A stretch of DNA of 64,000 bases from Paramarasmius palmivorus. Taxonomy: Eukaryota > Basidiomycota > Agaricomycetes > Agaricales > Marasmiaceae. The stretch is taken from positions 62,001-126,000 of the forward strand of contig JAYKXP010000089.1 in assembly GCA_037176845.1 (NCBI GenBank), written 5' to 3'. Shown piece by piece: positions 34,990-45,821 of this stretch. The stretch's first letter is position 1. Each line of letters opens with the position of its first letter. A program made the translations under genes and the position numbers. Under the pieces are notes generated by a model. The model was not told where the DNA came from. It saw nothing but the letters and a program-made list of their open reading frames with translations, and did not search any database.

Positions 34990-36325
34990 TTCAGAAGCAG
35001 GTGACCGAGTATAAGACCGAGATCCAGTGGTGTCTCGCCGAACTCCTCAGCTTGGAAAAGAAACTATCCATATAGGAACTCCGACCTTGGAGCTCGAGAA
35101 GCATGGGAGGGAGCCCAAAACGTTTGCTAGGCCGTTCGATCTGATTAGCGTGAGCCTCGGTATGATTGTCGGGGCTAAAACGCACGTTGAACAAACACTG
35201 TCCTGATTCGCATCCACTCCTTGAGTTCTACGGGATATGTTATACGTGAGTAAAGGGTGTACGAGGAATATGGCGACAACATACCTGTCGTCAGGACAGA
35301 AATGAGAAACGGAGTTTCCTCTTTTGTACTGGGAGTCGCCTATCGCAGTGGGTACTAGGTGAGCGTCTGCGTAAAAAAAGCTTTATAGAAGGAACGAAAA
35401 CGGCATTGGCTTACCTTCAATGCGAGGGTATGGATTGCTCATCAACAAGAGGGCAACGAAGAAACCATCGCACAAGCACCGGCGGAACGCCTCGTCGTCT
35501 CCGGATACCAGGGTATCGAAGGCGAAATGAATATCTATAGCTCGAATGTTCACTAGGGAGTAATAGTGTTAGCAGCGTATAGCATGTACGCGGAAACATA
35601 CTTACACAACCCAGTAGGAACTGTTAATTGTATCGCCGGTTTCATAGTGTAGTTCCAAATCGAAGAGTGCGCATATAAGCTTGAGAAGATACCAACGCAG
35701 CTGTGGTTTCAAATTTGGCAGCTTCTGTATCGATGTCGTGGTCTTCAGGTGCATATTGGTTTATCTGAGTGACGATATTAGCATATATCGATCTAGAAGT
35801 GGTTTGGATACGCGCCTTGCCTGCGGAACAAACTCAATCTCCATCCTGGAAACAAAGTATAAACGATGTTGTGGGTCTCTGAAAGCGGTAGCGTAAACTT
35901 GAGTAAGAAGAGAGGTGACAAGAAAGGCAAGAAGAGAACGAAAGGGTGGGAAGGATGCGCACGGTGCACGGGGCTACTCGGTACTGGATGTTAATGAAGC
36001 ACCCAAAAGCCAAGAGGAAGCAAAAGAAGTAGCGGCAAACACTCCGAGCTAGGTTCAGGGAACTTGCCTGGGACTCGGAGTATCTTCTGGACAGTCACCA
36101 TGCTTCGATGACAGGTAATGGGACTGGGAGATGGGAGGAGTCTCTCACGCGTGGTGTAGACGTCCTACAGAAGAAGAATGAGTTAGCCTTGATCATTTCA
36201 ATCTTTAGAGAAAGGACACGAAAGGAGGCATCGAAAGGATAGGAAAAGGAAATGAAGGAAGAGCCACATACAGAGTGCAGGTCTCGACTATCCAACACGG
36301 CGTTAGGCATCTTCACCAGAGACAT
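34990..36325 (-). CDS. Unrecognised spliced gene Y, copy A (exons partial)
   Basis: Minus-strand exons can be read from an ATG at 36325: SLVKMPNAVLDSRDLHS, then VYTTRERLLPSPSPITC, then VYATAFRDPQHRLYFVSR with MEIEFVPQ, then KLPNLKPQLRWYLLKLICAL, then an exon with FDTLVSGDDEAFRRCLCDG and FFVALLLMSNPYPRIE, then FNVRFSPDNHTEAHANQ. The first joins keep phase; the later ones do not all do so, so this copy may be damaged. Two introns appear to start with GC (after CCAG and after CCGCAG) rather than GT. The same exon set recurs in copy B at 56.9-58.3 kb, which argues it was once a real gene. Family and function unknown. Divergent from the membrane-protein gene to its right. Confidence 0.4.
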
Positions 36326-37379
36326 GTCTATGCCTCATCTCTGACCATTTCCGACAAGTCCCAATACGAGGTCCCTGCTATGTGAGCTGTCAGGGGGTGT
36401 GTAGGCATCTGGAGAGTATCTATGAGGACAGCGTGAGTACAGCGGAAGAAGAGGAAGGGCATGAGCACATACGACTCAGTAGTAGCATAATGCATACCTG
36501 CGGCACACAGAGGAATAGGCGTCGCATCGAGAGGAGCGCAGTGGGGGTGTAGGCTGGATGTCCTTCTCGCAAGGACTTGGTGTTAGACAAGCGTGTGGGA
36601 GGAAGAGGTACCGAGTAGAGGAAGGGAGGAGAGTATCCTAAAGGCTAAAGAGGATGGAGACTGAATTGTCGCATTCTATAGCATAGAAGGGAGTGCGATG
36701 CTTGTCTTGGAGTGGATCCCAAGGGCGAGTCGTATAGTAGGCAGCGAGGGGCATTGATGTGTAGTTTTGGTGTTTGAGGTTAGTGTTGCGATTAGCTGGG
36801 TGATCTGTAGTCGTACGGTCGGCGGAGAGCCCAGAGAGAAGGAAAGAGAAAACCAAAGGAAGCGAAAATATTCTGCTGACGTCACCATTCCTGGCAGGCA
36901 CTGCCTCAGGTACATGTTGGCGCCAAGACACGTTTTGGTTAAGCGATTCAGTGAACAGTCCTTTGAGCCAGGAAACACCAGAGTATCGGTACCCAAGATA
37001 TCAACCATGTTTCTATCTGCGGCTTGGTATGATTCCCAAAGCCAGCAGGACAATCTGCAAATCAATACAACCCAAGATACACTATATGGTAACTGTGCAA
37101 GAGAGAAAGAAGACCATGGTTCGGCCGGCAAACCGAAAAGACCGAATGGTCATAGGTACTTACAGTCACGGCAAAAACTGATGTCACTACCAAAAAGGGA
37201 AATCCACGCCGTATCTTTTTGTATCTTGCAGGTTCTCTCCATATTTTTGGTGCGCAAGCAAAGAGAAGATGAGAAATTCCAACCTCTGAACTTTTGCATT
37301 GGATGAAGAACTTCAGGGTGAGATATACCTCTAAAAAATCGGTGAAAAGGGCTTGATCTCACGTGACACTGACATCAGT

Positions 37380-37637
37380 TTTTGCCGTGACTGTACCACG
37401 TTCTTCTCTTCCATGATCACATTTTGGCGCTCACTTCGCCTCGTGTCGATGCCCGCTATTCTTAGCTTCTTAGACCCGCGTCCGCCTCACTCGCTGTCAT
37501 CTGCTCCCCCGCAGTGACTGTCCACCGTTCCAACTGTCAGAAAAGACGCCGGCATGTACAACACACAGACAACACGCTCAACCCATGTCCTTCATGCATA
37601 AAGGTCGCAGAATCCTGGCTCCCTTCCTCACCCTTCC
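37380..37637 (+). promoter_or_regulatory. Conserved upstream region of the membrane-protein gene, copy A
   Basis: Shared with 59,080-59,330 and, without a gene, 54,990-55,215. Kept words include CTATTCTTAGCTTC, GACGCCGGCATGTACAACAC and AAAGG-CGCAGAATCCT just before the start codon. Its persistence in three copies suggests promoter or leader function, but common descent alone could explain it. Confidence 0.4.
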
Positions 37638-39274
37638 ATGCTCCTCCTCTATGCACTCGCGAGGCCCATCGCCTCCAGCCTCTCCGCCTCCTCCATTAAC
37701 CTCACATCCTTCGATCCAGTGACTGGAGAATGCATCGACATCAATGGGTGTCGCACCACCACCGGAATCCTTTGGAGCTGTCTCTCGGTCATCTTCATCT
37801 GCACGTGGGTAGCCATCCACCCCAACATTCCAAAAGTACAGGATAAAGAAGCAAAGCCATGGAATCCAGCAGTCGTGATCTATCAAAACGTTGAGCTGAT
37901 GGTTGTTGCACTTCTCGCACCAGAGTTTATGATTTTGTGGGCGATGAGACAAAGGGAGAAGGCGAAGAAGATCGGAGAACAGTTCAAGAGTGCGTGTCCG
38001 CCGTCATTTCCAATGCCCCAGCTAATGTCTTCCTCTTAGATTATGGATGGGGGATGCCACATGGATTTTTCGTGATAATGGGAGGATTTGTGTTATTCGA
38101 CGAGGGGGAGTTTCGTGGGCCCTTGTGGGAGCAGGGATATAATGGATACGAGGACGAGATTGCAGAACATCATCAGCACATGAAAGAAGCACCCAGCTAC
38201 AAACGACAGCGAGCAAGTCAACCTCCCAGCCATTCAACTATGCCTCTTATTGTGGAGGCTGCCAGCACTCCAGAGGAGGGTGAACATAACACCTCAGTGA
38301 GTTTGAATTCTAGCGATTCAGAGCTCTGGGACTTACATTGGGCACAGGAGAAGCCATCAAAATCGATAGACAAGCCTTCTGATGCATCCTGCCTTCTGGA
38401 ATTCTTCGTCGCCAACGGATACATCACCCTCACTGAAGACGAGATCAAGGACAAAAGCCATGCCGACTTCATCACCAAATCCATCGCCGTCATCCAAACC
38501 ATCTGGTTTATTATGCAGGTCATCGCTCGTGCCATCGAGGGTCTGGCTATCACGGAACTAGAGATCATCACTGTTGGCTTCGCAATTCTGAACTTTGGGA
38601 CGTACTTCCTATGGTGGAACAAGCCCCTGCGAGTTAGACATCCTGTGAGGGTGTATTGGAGGCAGACGGAGAAGTCGGGGGCAGGGGAAACTGATGGGGG
38701 TAAGGCAGGGTTCTGGGGGGCGTGCTGGGAGGGGGCTGGTGCGATTGTGGAGTATATCCATGCTATTGGCTCGCCTGTTGGTGACACACCCTACAGCATG
38801 CTCATCCGACTTCTCCTCCTTCCACTATGGATCCCATTGCACATCTTCTATGTATGCCTCGAAATCCTCAAAGATGAAGACGACAGCAACCTAGCAATCC
38901 CAATCTCCTCCCGATTACACGACGACCCTCTCCACCTTTACATCGCCGTCTACGGAATCGCCGCTCTCTTCGGCACCATCCACTGCATCCCATGGGTTTT
39001 CCAATTTCCGACTCATACCGAACAGCTGCTTTGGCGTATATCGGCTGTTGCGGTTGCGGTTGCGCCGGTTGCGATGGGGGTTTTGCATGGGTATGAGAAG
39101 TCGGATGTTTACATCTCAGAATGGCTCGTCCAGTCTCTTATCATAATCTTGTCCTTTGCATACGCCGTCTTCCGCATCGCCCTTCTTGTCATCGCATTTA
39201 CCGCCCTACGAGATCTCCATCCAAGCGCATACCAAACCGTCCAGTGGACTACATTCATCCCACACATTGGTTGA
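37638..39274 (+). CDS. Multipass membrane protein, WWNKPL-type fungal family, copy A (528 aa)
   Basis: Exons 37638-37989 and 38040-39274 join in phase (529 codons). The start MLLLYALARPIASSLSA resembles a signal peptide or first membrane helix. Then come DINGCRTTTGILWSCLSVIF, WVAIHPNIP, EFMILWAMRQ, HGFFVIMGGF, GYITLTEDEIKDKSHADF, SIAVIQTIWFI, FLWWNKPLRVRHPV and ALRDLHPSAYQTVQW. This is the family pattern of an abundant set of fungal integral membrane proteins of unknown function; I count roughly 8-10 hydrophobic segments. A hydrophilic loop (about residues 160-240) differs strongly from copy B, and copy A lacks the second intron of copy B. The frame is clean, so it is probably functional. Likely located in the plasma or an internal membrane. 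Confidence 0.8.
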
Positions 39275-40384
39275 TTCATGTACGTCCGTTACCTCTTTTA
39301 CTCGTGAACGAACTATCAAGCTAATCCGTTCTTCGTAGGTTCAGCCTTTCTGTCGAGTCGATCCGTTGTGGTATTCGTGCTATCTCGTTTCGTTTATTTG
39401 CTTTTGATGATGCTTTCGCCTATGTATATCCCCTATGCACCTTCACTGTCATCTTCATTTGCTATTCTTGTTTCCGTGTAAAGCTATCACCTGCCGTTTC
39501 TTCGCTATATCCACAAATCCAACCCTTATATCCGCTAGAAACAGCCTGCGTCGATCTGTACTATATCCTTGTTCCATATATCTACCTTCCACTGTGCTTT
39601 CCCACCTATCATACACTTCTATACATGCATTACTGTTCGTGCCACAATCAGTATTGGTATCACAAGATGTATCGATGTCAACATTAGCCTCTATCTTCTT
39701 GGGGATGTACCTTGAAGTGCATTGTCATGCACAGGACTTTGCGAAAAATCATAGTAGGCGTTGGTGCGCATCGTTGAGGTAGCTGATGGACTTTCGTAAC
39801 CTAGCCCTCCGGGGCAGCAAATGTACCACCGATTATGTGGCGTGACTGCTTTACCAGGCCCAGATATCACAGCGCGACATAACCGACGCATTGTTCATCG
39901 GTGAAGATTTCCTTATATTGCTCGGGCTATATCTGACATCTTCAGCATAGTACGATACTTTAGGCAAACGAGGATATCTTGGGTATCTTCCAACGTGACA
40001 AAGGAGCAATCGATATGAAAGCCAACGCGACCGCGAAGGAACTGCCTACAAGAACAGCGTCAACCATGAGCAAAGGTCCGACGCGTTAGACTATGGAATA
40101 CCTGACACCTGACACCTGACACCAGCCTTGGAGCAGCCGTGGATGGCGAGCTCTGAAGGACATCATCTACATAGGTAGAAATCATGCAGAAATAAGCACG
40201 ACAAGCAGTATCACAAGAAGAAATTCATCACATACCAGCTTTGTTGTCATCCATGGAAGTAACCCTGCACCCAGGGAACATGAATTGATCATATTCGAAT
40301 CATCGTTCCATCCAGTGGCCGGTAGCGCTGCTTCAAAGTCAGCAAGCCTAGCGCAGACTAAACGACAGAACGGACGTCGAACAT
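39275..40384. other. Downstream region, no gene recognised
   Basis: The first about 100 bp match the region after copy B (GTACGTC-TT-CCTCTTT, then TTCGTAGGTTCAGC or a close variant), which looks like a 3' UTR intron. The rest holds no recognised gene. A short tandem run of CCTGACAC (three units) sits at 40,101-40,124. Confidence 0.45.
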
Positions 40385-42521
40385 CTATAGGTCACGGGAG
40401 CGGTCTAGAAACAACTGCCGGCCTACGATAGAGTAGCTCCCGCATAAATCTAGATAACCGTGAGCACGAGCTATACATAGAGGGTAGACATTGAACTGAA
40501 CGTACCTCGAAGCTTGAATACCTCTGATTGACAGGCCCAGTCTAGAATAGGCATCTGTGTAACGAGAACGACGGTCAGCAAGTTCGATAGGTATAGAGTA
40601 CGGGCACAACATACCTTGGACCTGGTAGAGTATGGCTACGAATTGGAGAAGGGGACAGAGAAGGAGTAGATTCCTAGAAACTCTGTTAGTCGGAGTTTGC
40701 GGGTAGTGTGCAATACCTACCCTTGCAACGTTCATTGAAGCTTGAAGACATGTGGGATCCTCTGGAAGACAACAAGGGTGGCATGACCGAGATCTATCGT
40801 TCAAAAACCGCCAACTGGGAGCTCGTAGCGTAACGCCGGTGGTTCCTGGAGTCGGGGATATCGAAAAACCTAACATTGTATTCGTTAGCATGAACCTGTG
40901 ACCCAATCGGCTGAACAAAACATACCGGCCATACGAAAATCAGTTCCTTTGGCTATGGATATATCATGTTGGAAGCTGTGGCGCCGTGTGGTGAGTAAGA
41001 TATACAGAGCATAAGGTATGCTAGACGTACCTGAGCTCGCAGAGTTCAGCACTGCACGGTTGGTCTTCCATGTTCTGGAACCTAGAACCAAGTGTCAAGC
41101 TGAATAACAGCAACAACAAGGTAAGTATAACGAATCAACAGACGAAAGGGATATGACTTGCCTCCAACCTTAAGCATAGCGTGACCCCAAACACGCGGCT
41201 AGCGGAGCTGCTAGAGCAAGTGTTGCCATCATTGAGCGAGTATCCATCAACACCACTCTATCGTGATACTACAACCCTTGACTGAAGGAGAATGAATTAG
41301 TAGGTGCACAAGCGAATAATATGGAAACATACAGTGGTACATCCGCAAGCCGAGAGCATCGGCTACGGAGAGCCCATGTACTGTGTTACGTGCTCAGGGT
41401 GATGCGATAACTTGGGTTCACTGCGGGCGCGAACACGAACACGACGTTCTGATCGCGCAGATCGATGGTTTACAACTGCCTGGATGTGATAAAGGCTGTT
41501 CTGAATTTGAGTGGTTGATAGCGTTCTGGCTGACGTGGTGGCTCCCAGTTTGGCATGATCGTTGCCGCCGTAATGGGGCAAAGGGTTATTCTACAACGTG
41601 TATCAGTATTATATATCTCGATGAAGAAGTTATTGGGAAACTTACCTTGATCCTGGCCGTCAATAGGCAGATGTTTCTGATCCCGAAGAGGAAGGGTCCG
41701 CCGTTGTTTGAGGCCTACTGGGGTCGTGTTAGCTCTAGGAAGTAGTAGTGAAATACGGAATGGGATTAGGGCGGCATGAATGAAGAAAGTGATGACGAGA
41801 GAGAATGACATCGGAGGAGAAATGGACATGTGATAGATGAATGGGAAATACAGAAAAGTGTGGAAAGGGCCTGTCGAACCCGATAGCATGCACATACCTG
41901 GCATATGTTCTGCAAGAATACGCCTAGCCCTCGAATAGTTTACATCTGAGTCGCTCTTCGTGGTATTGGTGATAAAGGGTTCGGAGACAAGGACTAAGAA
42001 CTGCAAACAGTATTTGGTAAGCACTATGACAAGGGATGAAATAGCGAAGAGCACTCACAGTGCACCGGAATGATTGATGGTACGGGCCCTTCGTGTCCTA
42101 GCGAGCGCACGGTTTCTGCGGATGAGGCAAGAGTTGGATCGCGTTGCTTGTAGATGTGTCTAGCAGGAACGTGAGTCAAAGGAAGGAGAAAGAGAGTAGG
42201 GGATCATAACATACGTCCAGTTTCCTTGGAAGCATCACTAATCATATTGCATGCGCGGCGGCAAGAGGACCATGCCAGTTGTCAATGGGTGGAGCCCTTC
42301 TTGTAGGGTATTTGCGCCTATGGGAGGAAGGGATGAGATACTTGCTGAGGAGAAGAATGCGGGATGGCATATTCCGGAGGAGTCGGAGGACAAAAATCGC
42401 TGTGAAGAGAAGGAGCGATATGGTCCGACCGTGTTTGGGAGCCTGGTAGTCTGGTGGCTGCCACGTAGAGTCTGAGGATGGATTTGTGAGGGGTTTCGGC
42501 GCGATAGTCGCATTTAGTCAT
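40385..42521 (-). CDS. Unrecognised spliced gene region X, copy A
   Basis: The minus strand carries a chain of candidate GTATGT or GTACGT 5' splice sites and AG sites about 50-60 bp later, with short open exons between them. Examples are PTCLQASMNVAR then LLLLCPLLQFVAILYQV, and YSRLGLSIRGIQASR, and FLVLVSEPFITNTTKSD with RARRILAEHMP. Region 61.5-63.95 kb carries homologous sequence. I cannot give a full model or name a family. It may be one gene with many small exons or decayed debris of one. Confidence 0.3.
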
Positions 42522-43024
42522 TGTCTATGTTGGAGCTGAACGTTGTGGTCGTCGGTGAGTAGAAGAGAGCAAAGGGCTCCACTTACGTCAAAGTTCTAGG
42601 CTTCCAGGCACAGTACGTCATGGTGCCAAGACACGCATTTGGGCGCTCAAACGCTCGAATCTCGATTCCATACCTAGGCCTGCAGCTGCAGGAGAGAGAA
42701 TCCAGGACACAAACACTATCGTTGTCCAGTAACTAGAGCGCCAATACCCAAGAAACTACATCTGCCTACGATATTATCGGCGACAGTCGATTGTATTCAC
42801 AGCCATCCACGATACAGTGACATGGTACTTTCTGTACCTCTGTCCGTCCTGCTGGATCTGCATCCCCCGCTTCTTAGCCCGATATCAGCCTTCCCCACAG
42901 TTACAAGCAAGGATCTGCATCCAATGGCCAGTTCTTTGCATACGAAATTCGAGGATATCTAGGCCTTGAATGTACCGCGTGAGTGAGTACCAAAATTTCG
43001 AGAAATACAGCGGAACCATACCTT

Positions 43025-43031
43025 CAATGCT
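43025..43031 (+). repeat. Target-site duplication, left copy
   Basis: CAATGCT directly precedes the left end of the transposon at 43032 and is repeated at 45815-45821 directly after its right end. Confidence 0.7.
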
Positions 43032-43618
43032 CACCTTTGGTTCCCACCGTTGGCGTCTGATTAGACGCCACGAACAAATCGTTCGGGGCAATCAATCAGA
43101 CGTCAAATCGGCGAAAAAGGCCGCACCTCGCAGCACCCCTCTACCGAACCCGCCGCACCTCTGTCCACACCTCAAGATTCTTCAAGTTGCAAAGGCCTCC
43201 TCCCCGTGACTGCCATCAGCACTTTCCGGGCCTCGTCGTCCACGTCACCTTCAACCACATTTCCCACCAATATCAACCGCATCTCTCACACGCTCTCGTC
43301 ATTGTCGCTGCGTCGCCGTCACCCTCATCAACAGCTGGGACAAAGTCGGAATATGGCAAGGATATGGGCTATATGGGTACATTGATTACTGGGTACGTCT
43401 CCAATTATTTAAATATAGCCTCATTAAATACTTTAGTCCAGAACTACACGACGTCGTCAATAAAAAAAATTTCCCTCCATCCTACTAGCACTATGTCATC
43501 ATGAAGACCAAGTTCATATATCAATACGACTATGCCGCAATCCTTTCTTTCTTGAATACAGCACCCTTTGTTACATCATGATGTACATCGTCTATTGTTA
43601 TATCAATATTATATATCA

Positions 43619-44350
43619 TTACGGTTCACCATTAATTACAGCGTGATAAATGCTACTTTGATATCTGAGCTTGCCCATCGTATGTCTTTCCTCCAGGCAA
43701 TCGTCGTAGAAAGCCAGTTGCATGTCGTCCATAGAACTTGAAATGGAACGTGTTCGGTGGATAATGGCCTCTACTTCAGTGTAGTATTGTCCATTGCCGT
43801 ATTGCTCTAGCAGAGTACTCGACAAACGGTTTAATTCAGCAATCATGTTATCGAATAGGTGACCGGGTGATTCAAGAGGAGACGGTGCAGTGCGAGGGCC
43901 CGCAACCCATGAACGATAGTCTTGAAACAGAGACTCGAGGTATTCGGTTGGTGACACAACGGTCAGCTTGTTGATAGACTGAGCCAATTCTCGAACATGA
44001 TAGATCGGATGGCTATATGAGTGTCGATGAAGATTGTGTACCTGGAATAGAATGTTTGGGTAGCGCACCTTTGCCCAGTTGAACCCCGTCTCTGTTCCTG
44101 TTGCTCAATCGTATGCTTTTCCAACTCTGTCCGAGCTTTTGATAGCTTTTGTTGTCTAGAAGAAATCCTCAGGGAAGAATCATTGAGTATTGCAAGTATC
44201 CACGTACCGTTCAAGCTCCAGTTGTTGTTGTCTTGACTCTTTTCGCTTCATGTTAATTGTATCCTTGTTTTTGGCGTAATGACGAGCTGCTTTAAGTCGA
44301 TCGGCTTTGCGTCTGGCTTCTTTGGTGGTATATGTTTTCTTTCTGGGCAT
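43619..44350 (-). CDS. Basic coiled-coil protein inside the 2.8-kb transposon
   Basis: From ATG 44350, exon 1 (to 44208) encodes MPRKKTYTTKEARRKADRLK followed by ARHYAKNKDTINMKRKES, then an exon from 44155 encodes QQKLSKARTELEKHTIEQQE, and the last exon (ending at 43619) starts near VHNLHRHSYSHPIYHVRELA. The first join keeps phase; the second does not with any splice pair I could find, so an indel or an unseen intron is likely. The basic N-terminus and coiled coil resemble in style the small basic cargo protein at 11853-12404. Function unknown; probably transposon-encoded. Confidence 0.4.
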
Positions 44351-44780
44351 ATGGTGCAAAGAAAATGGAAGAGTGGGTGAGGTGAGGTGAGACGATAATG
44401 GTATGAGTGAAAGAGGGCAAGATCTACTACTGCGTAAAGTCATCAGCTTTGGTGAATTCACTGGATGGTCTTACCGATTCAAATAACACCACTTTTGAAC
44501 ATGTTGTTCGGGTGGTATCTTAGAGCTATTATCCAGAGTTTGGCGGTCTGAAATTGAGTATTAGACACTACAGAATTTTTTTGAGCATTTTTTGATGAAT
44601 AAATGAGTGATTTCCGCGGGCGCTCAGTGGGCGTCAGTACAGTTTGTAGCACACAAGATTCAGCCGTCGATTAGAGAACACAACTTGAGCATCGTATTGG
44701 GTTACATCTTACATAAAAGCTACTAGTAGAGTGTACAATGGTATCTTATACATGATATACAAAGTGAATAAGATTCGGGA

Positions 44781-44812
44781 ACGATGTCGAGAACGATGTC
44801 GAGAACGATGTC
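44781..44812 (+). repeat. Short tandem repeat, 12-bp unit
   Basis: ACGATGTCGAGA is repeated twice and followed by a partial third unit, inside the 2.8-kb transposon. Confidence 0.7.
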
Positions 44813-44919
44813 AAGCGCGCATCGACTTGTAGATGACCTCGGTGATAGGACTGAGATCTAGGCAGTACAAGATCACAATTCCACCTGGAGTGCCTTGGGT
44901 ATTGATCGTTGAGCGTAAA

Positions 44920-45640
44920 TGCTCAAGGGAGGATAGCGAGATGATGTCGACTCAAATTTGTTGTCAAGCGCTTGGGCAACTTGGGCTTGCGATGGTGAAC
45001 AGGTACCGGGATCTGAAACCGAAGGAAATGGTCAGCGAGGTCAACACATGGTTGGGATAGACACACTGCACGCACCTGCAGCCCAGTCCCGTCTCGGTGC
45101 ACTGTGTTCTTGTTGTAATGCCTGGAAATTCGGGGTGATTCATATGTTGAAGAAACATAGCTAATTGACCGAAGCCTCTTGCGCACTGTAAGTTATCACT
45201 ACGGGAGGTTAGCATAGCTTAGTGTCATAGGGACAAGACACGCACCTTGGGTCTTATTTCCATATTCCTCTTTTCCTCTGTACCTCTTCAAAGCCCTCAA
45301 CGATGGTCGCCAGAGCTCGTTGGAGCTCGTTGTCTCATCTTTCCACCCACACTGTCACCCTTCCCCGAGATACTGGTTGACTTTGAGGCAGCTTTGAGGT
45401 ATATTGCAAGAAGTGCGGTGAGAAAAAAAGGACTAGGGCAGAGTGTATGAGGTCGAATTTTTTGATTTTTGGTTCTTGAAAGAATAATAGAACATACCTC
45501 AGGAAATTGTGACCGAGCGACCAAGCGACATCGAACAACGACGCGGCAACAAAGGGACGATGACGAGAGCGTGTGAGAATAGTGGTTGGTTGGAAAGGTG
45601 ACGTGGACAACGACGTCTGGGAAGCGCCGAGGATGGTCAC
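44920..45640 (-). other. Possible second minus-strand gene of the transposon, unrecognised
   Basis: Splice-like signals bracket short open exons: TRSRHRPFVAASLFDVAW near 45,560, LLAIYLKAASKSTSISGK near 45,400, and QLAMFLQHMNHPEFPGITT near 45,120. No family is recognised and the model is incomplete. Confidence 0.25.
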
Positions 45641-45821
45641 GGGAAGGCCTTGGGTGAGACTTGAAAAATCCTGAGGTGTGGACAGAGGTGCGGCGGGTTC
45701 GGTAGAGGGGTGCTGCGAGGTGCGGCTTTTTTTGCCGATTTGACGTCTAATTGATTGCCCCGAACGATTTGTTCGTGGCGTCTAATCAGACGCCAACGGT
45801 GGGAACCAAAGGTGCAATGCT

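Larger units (their letters stand above)
35000..42560 (+). repeat. Segmental duplication, block 1 (gene Y, membrane protein, gene X)
   Basis: The block matches 56,930-63,950 in the same order and orientation, offset about 21.1-21.9 kb: gene Y, then the membrane-protein gene with its upstream region, then region X. The protein-coding core is most alike; flanks show many substitutions and indels, so the duplication is not recent. Confidence 0.75.
43032..45814. mobile_element. TIR DNA transposon, 2,783 bp, unclassified
   Basis: The two ends are near-identical inverted repeats for about 175 bp, beginning CACCTTTGGTTCCCACCG and containing the palindrome GGCGTCT-GATT-AGACGCC. Weaker similarity continues another 100 bp. 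A 7-bp duplication (CAATGCT) flanks it. Few mismatches between the ends indicate recent insertion. Inside is a basic coiled-coil gene but no recognisable transposase core, so it may be non-autonomous or carry an unfamiliar type. Confidence 0.8.

Noticed and set aside
40101..40124. CCTGACAC triplicate as a telomere-like repeat
   Set aside because: Only three units with no resemblance to fungal telomere repeats and an internal position; a simple microsatellite.
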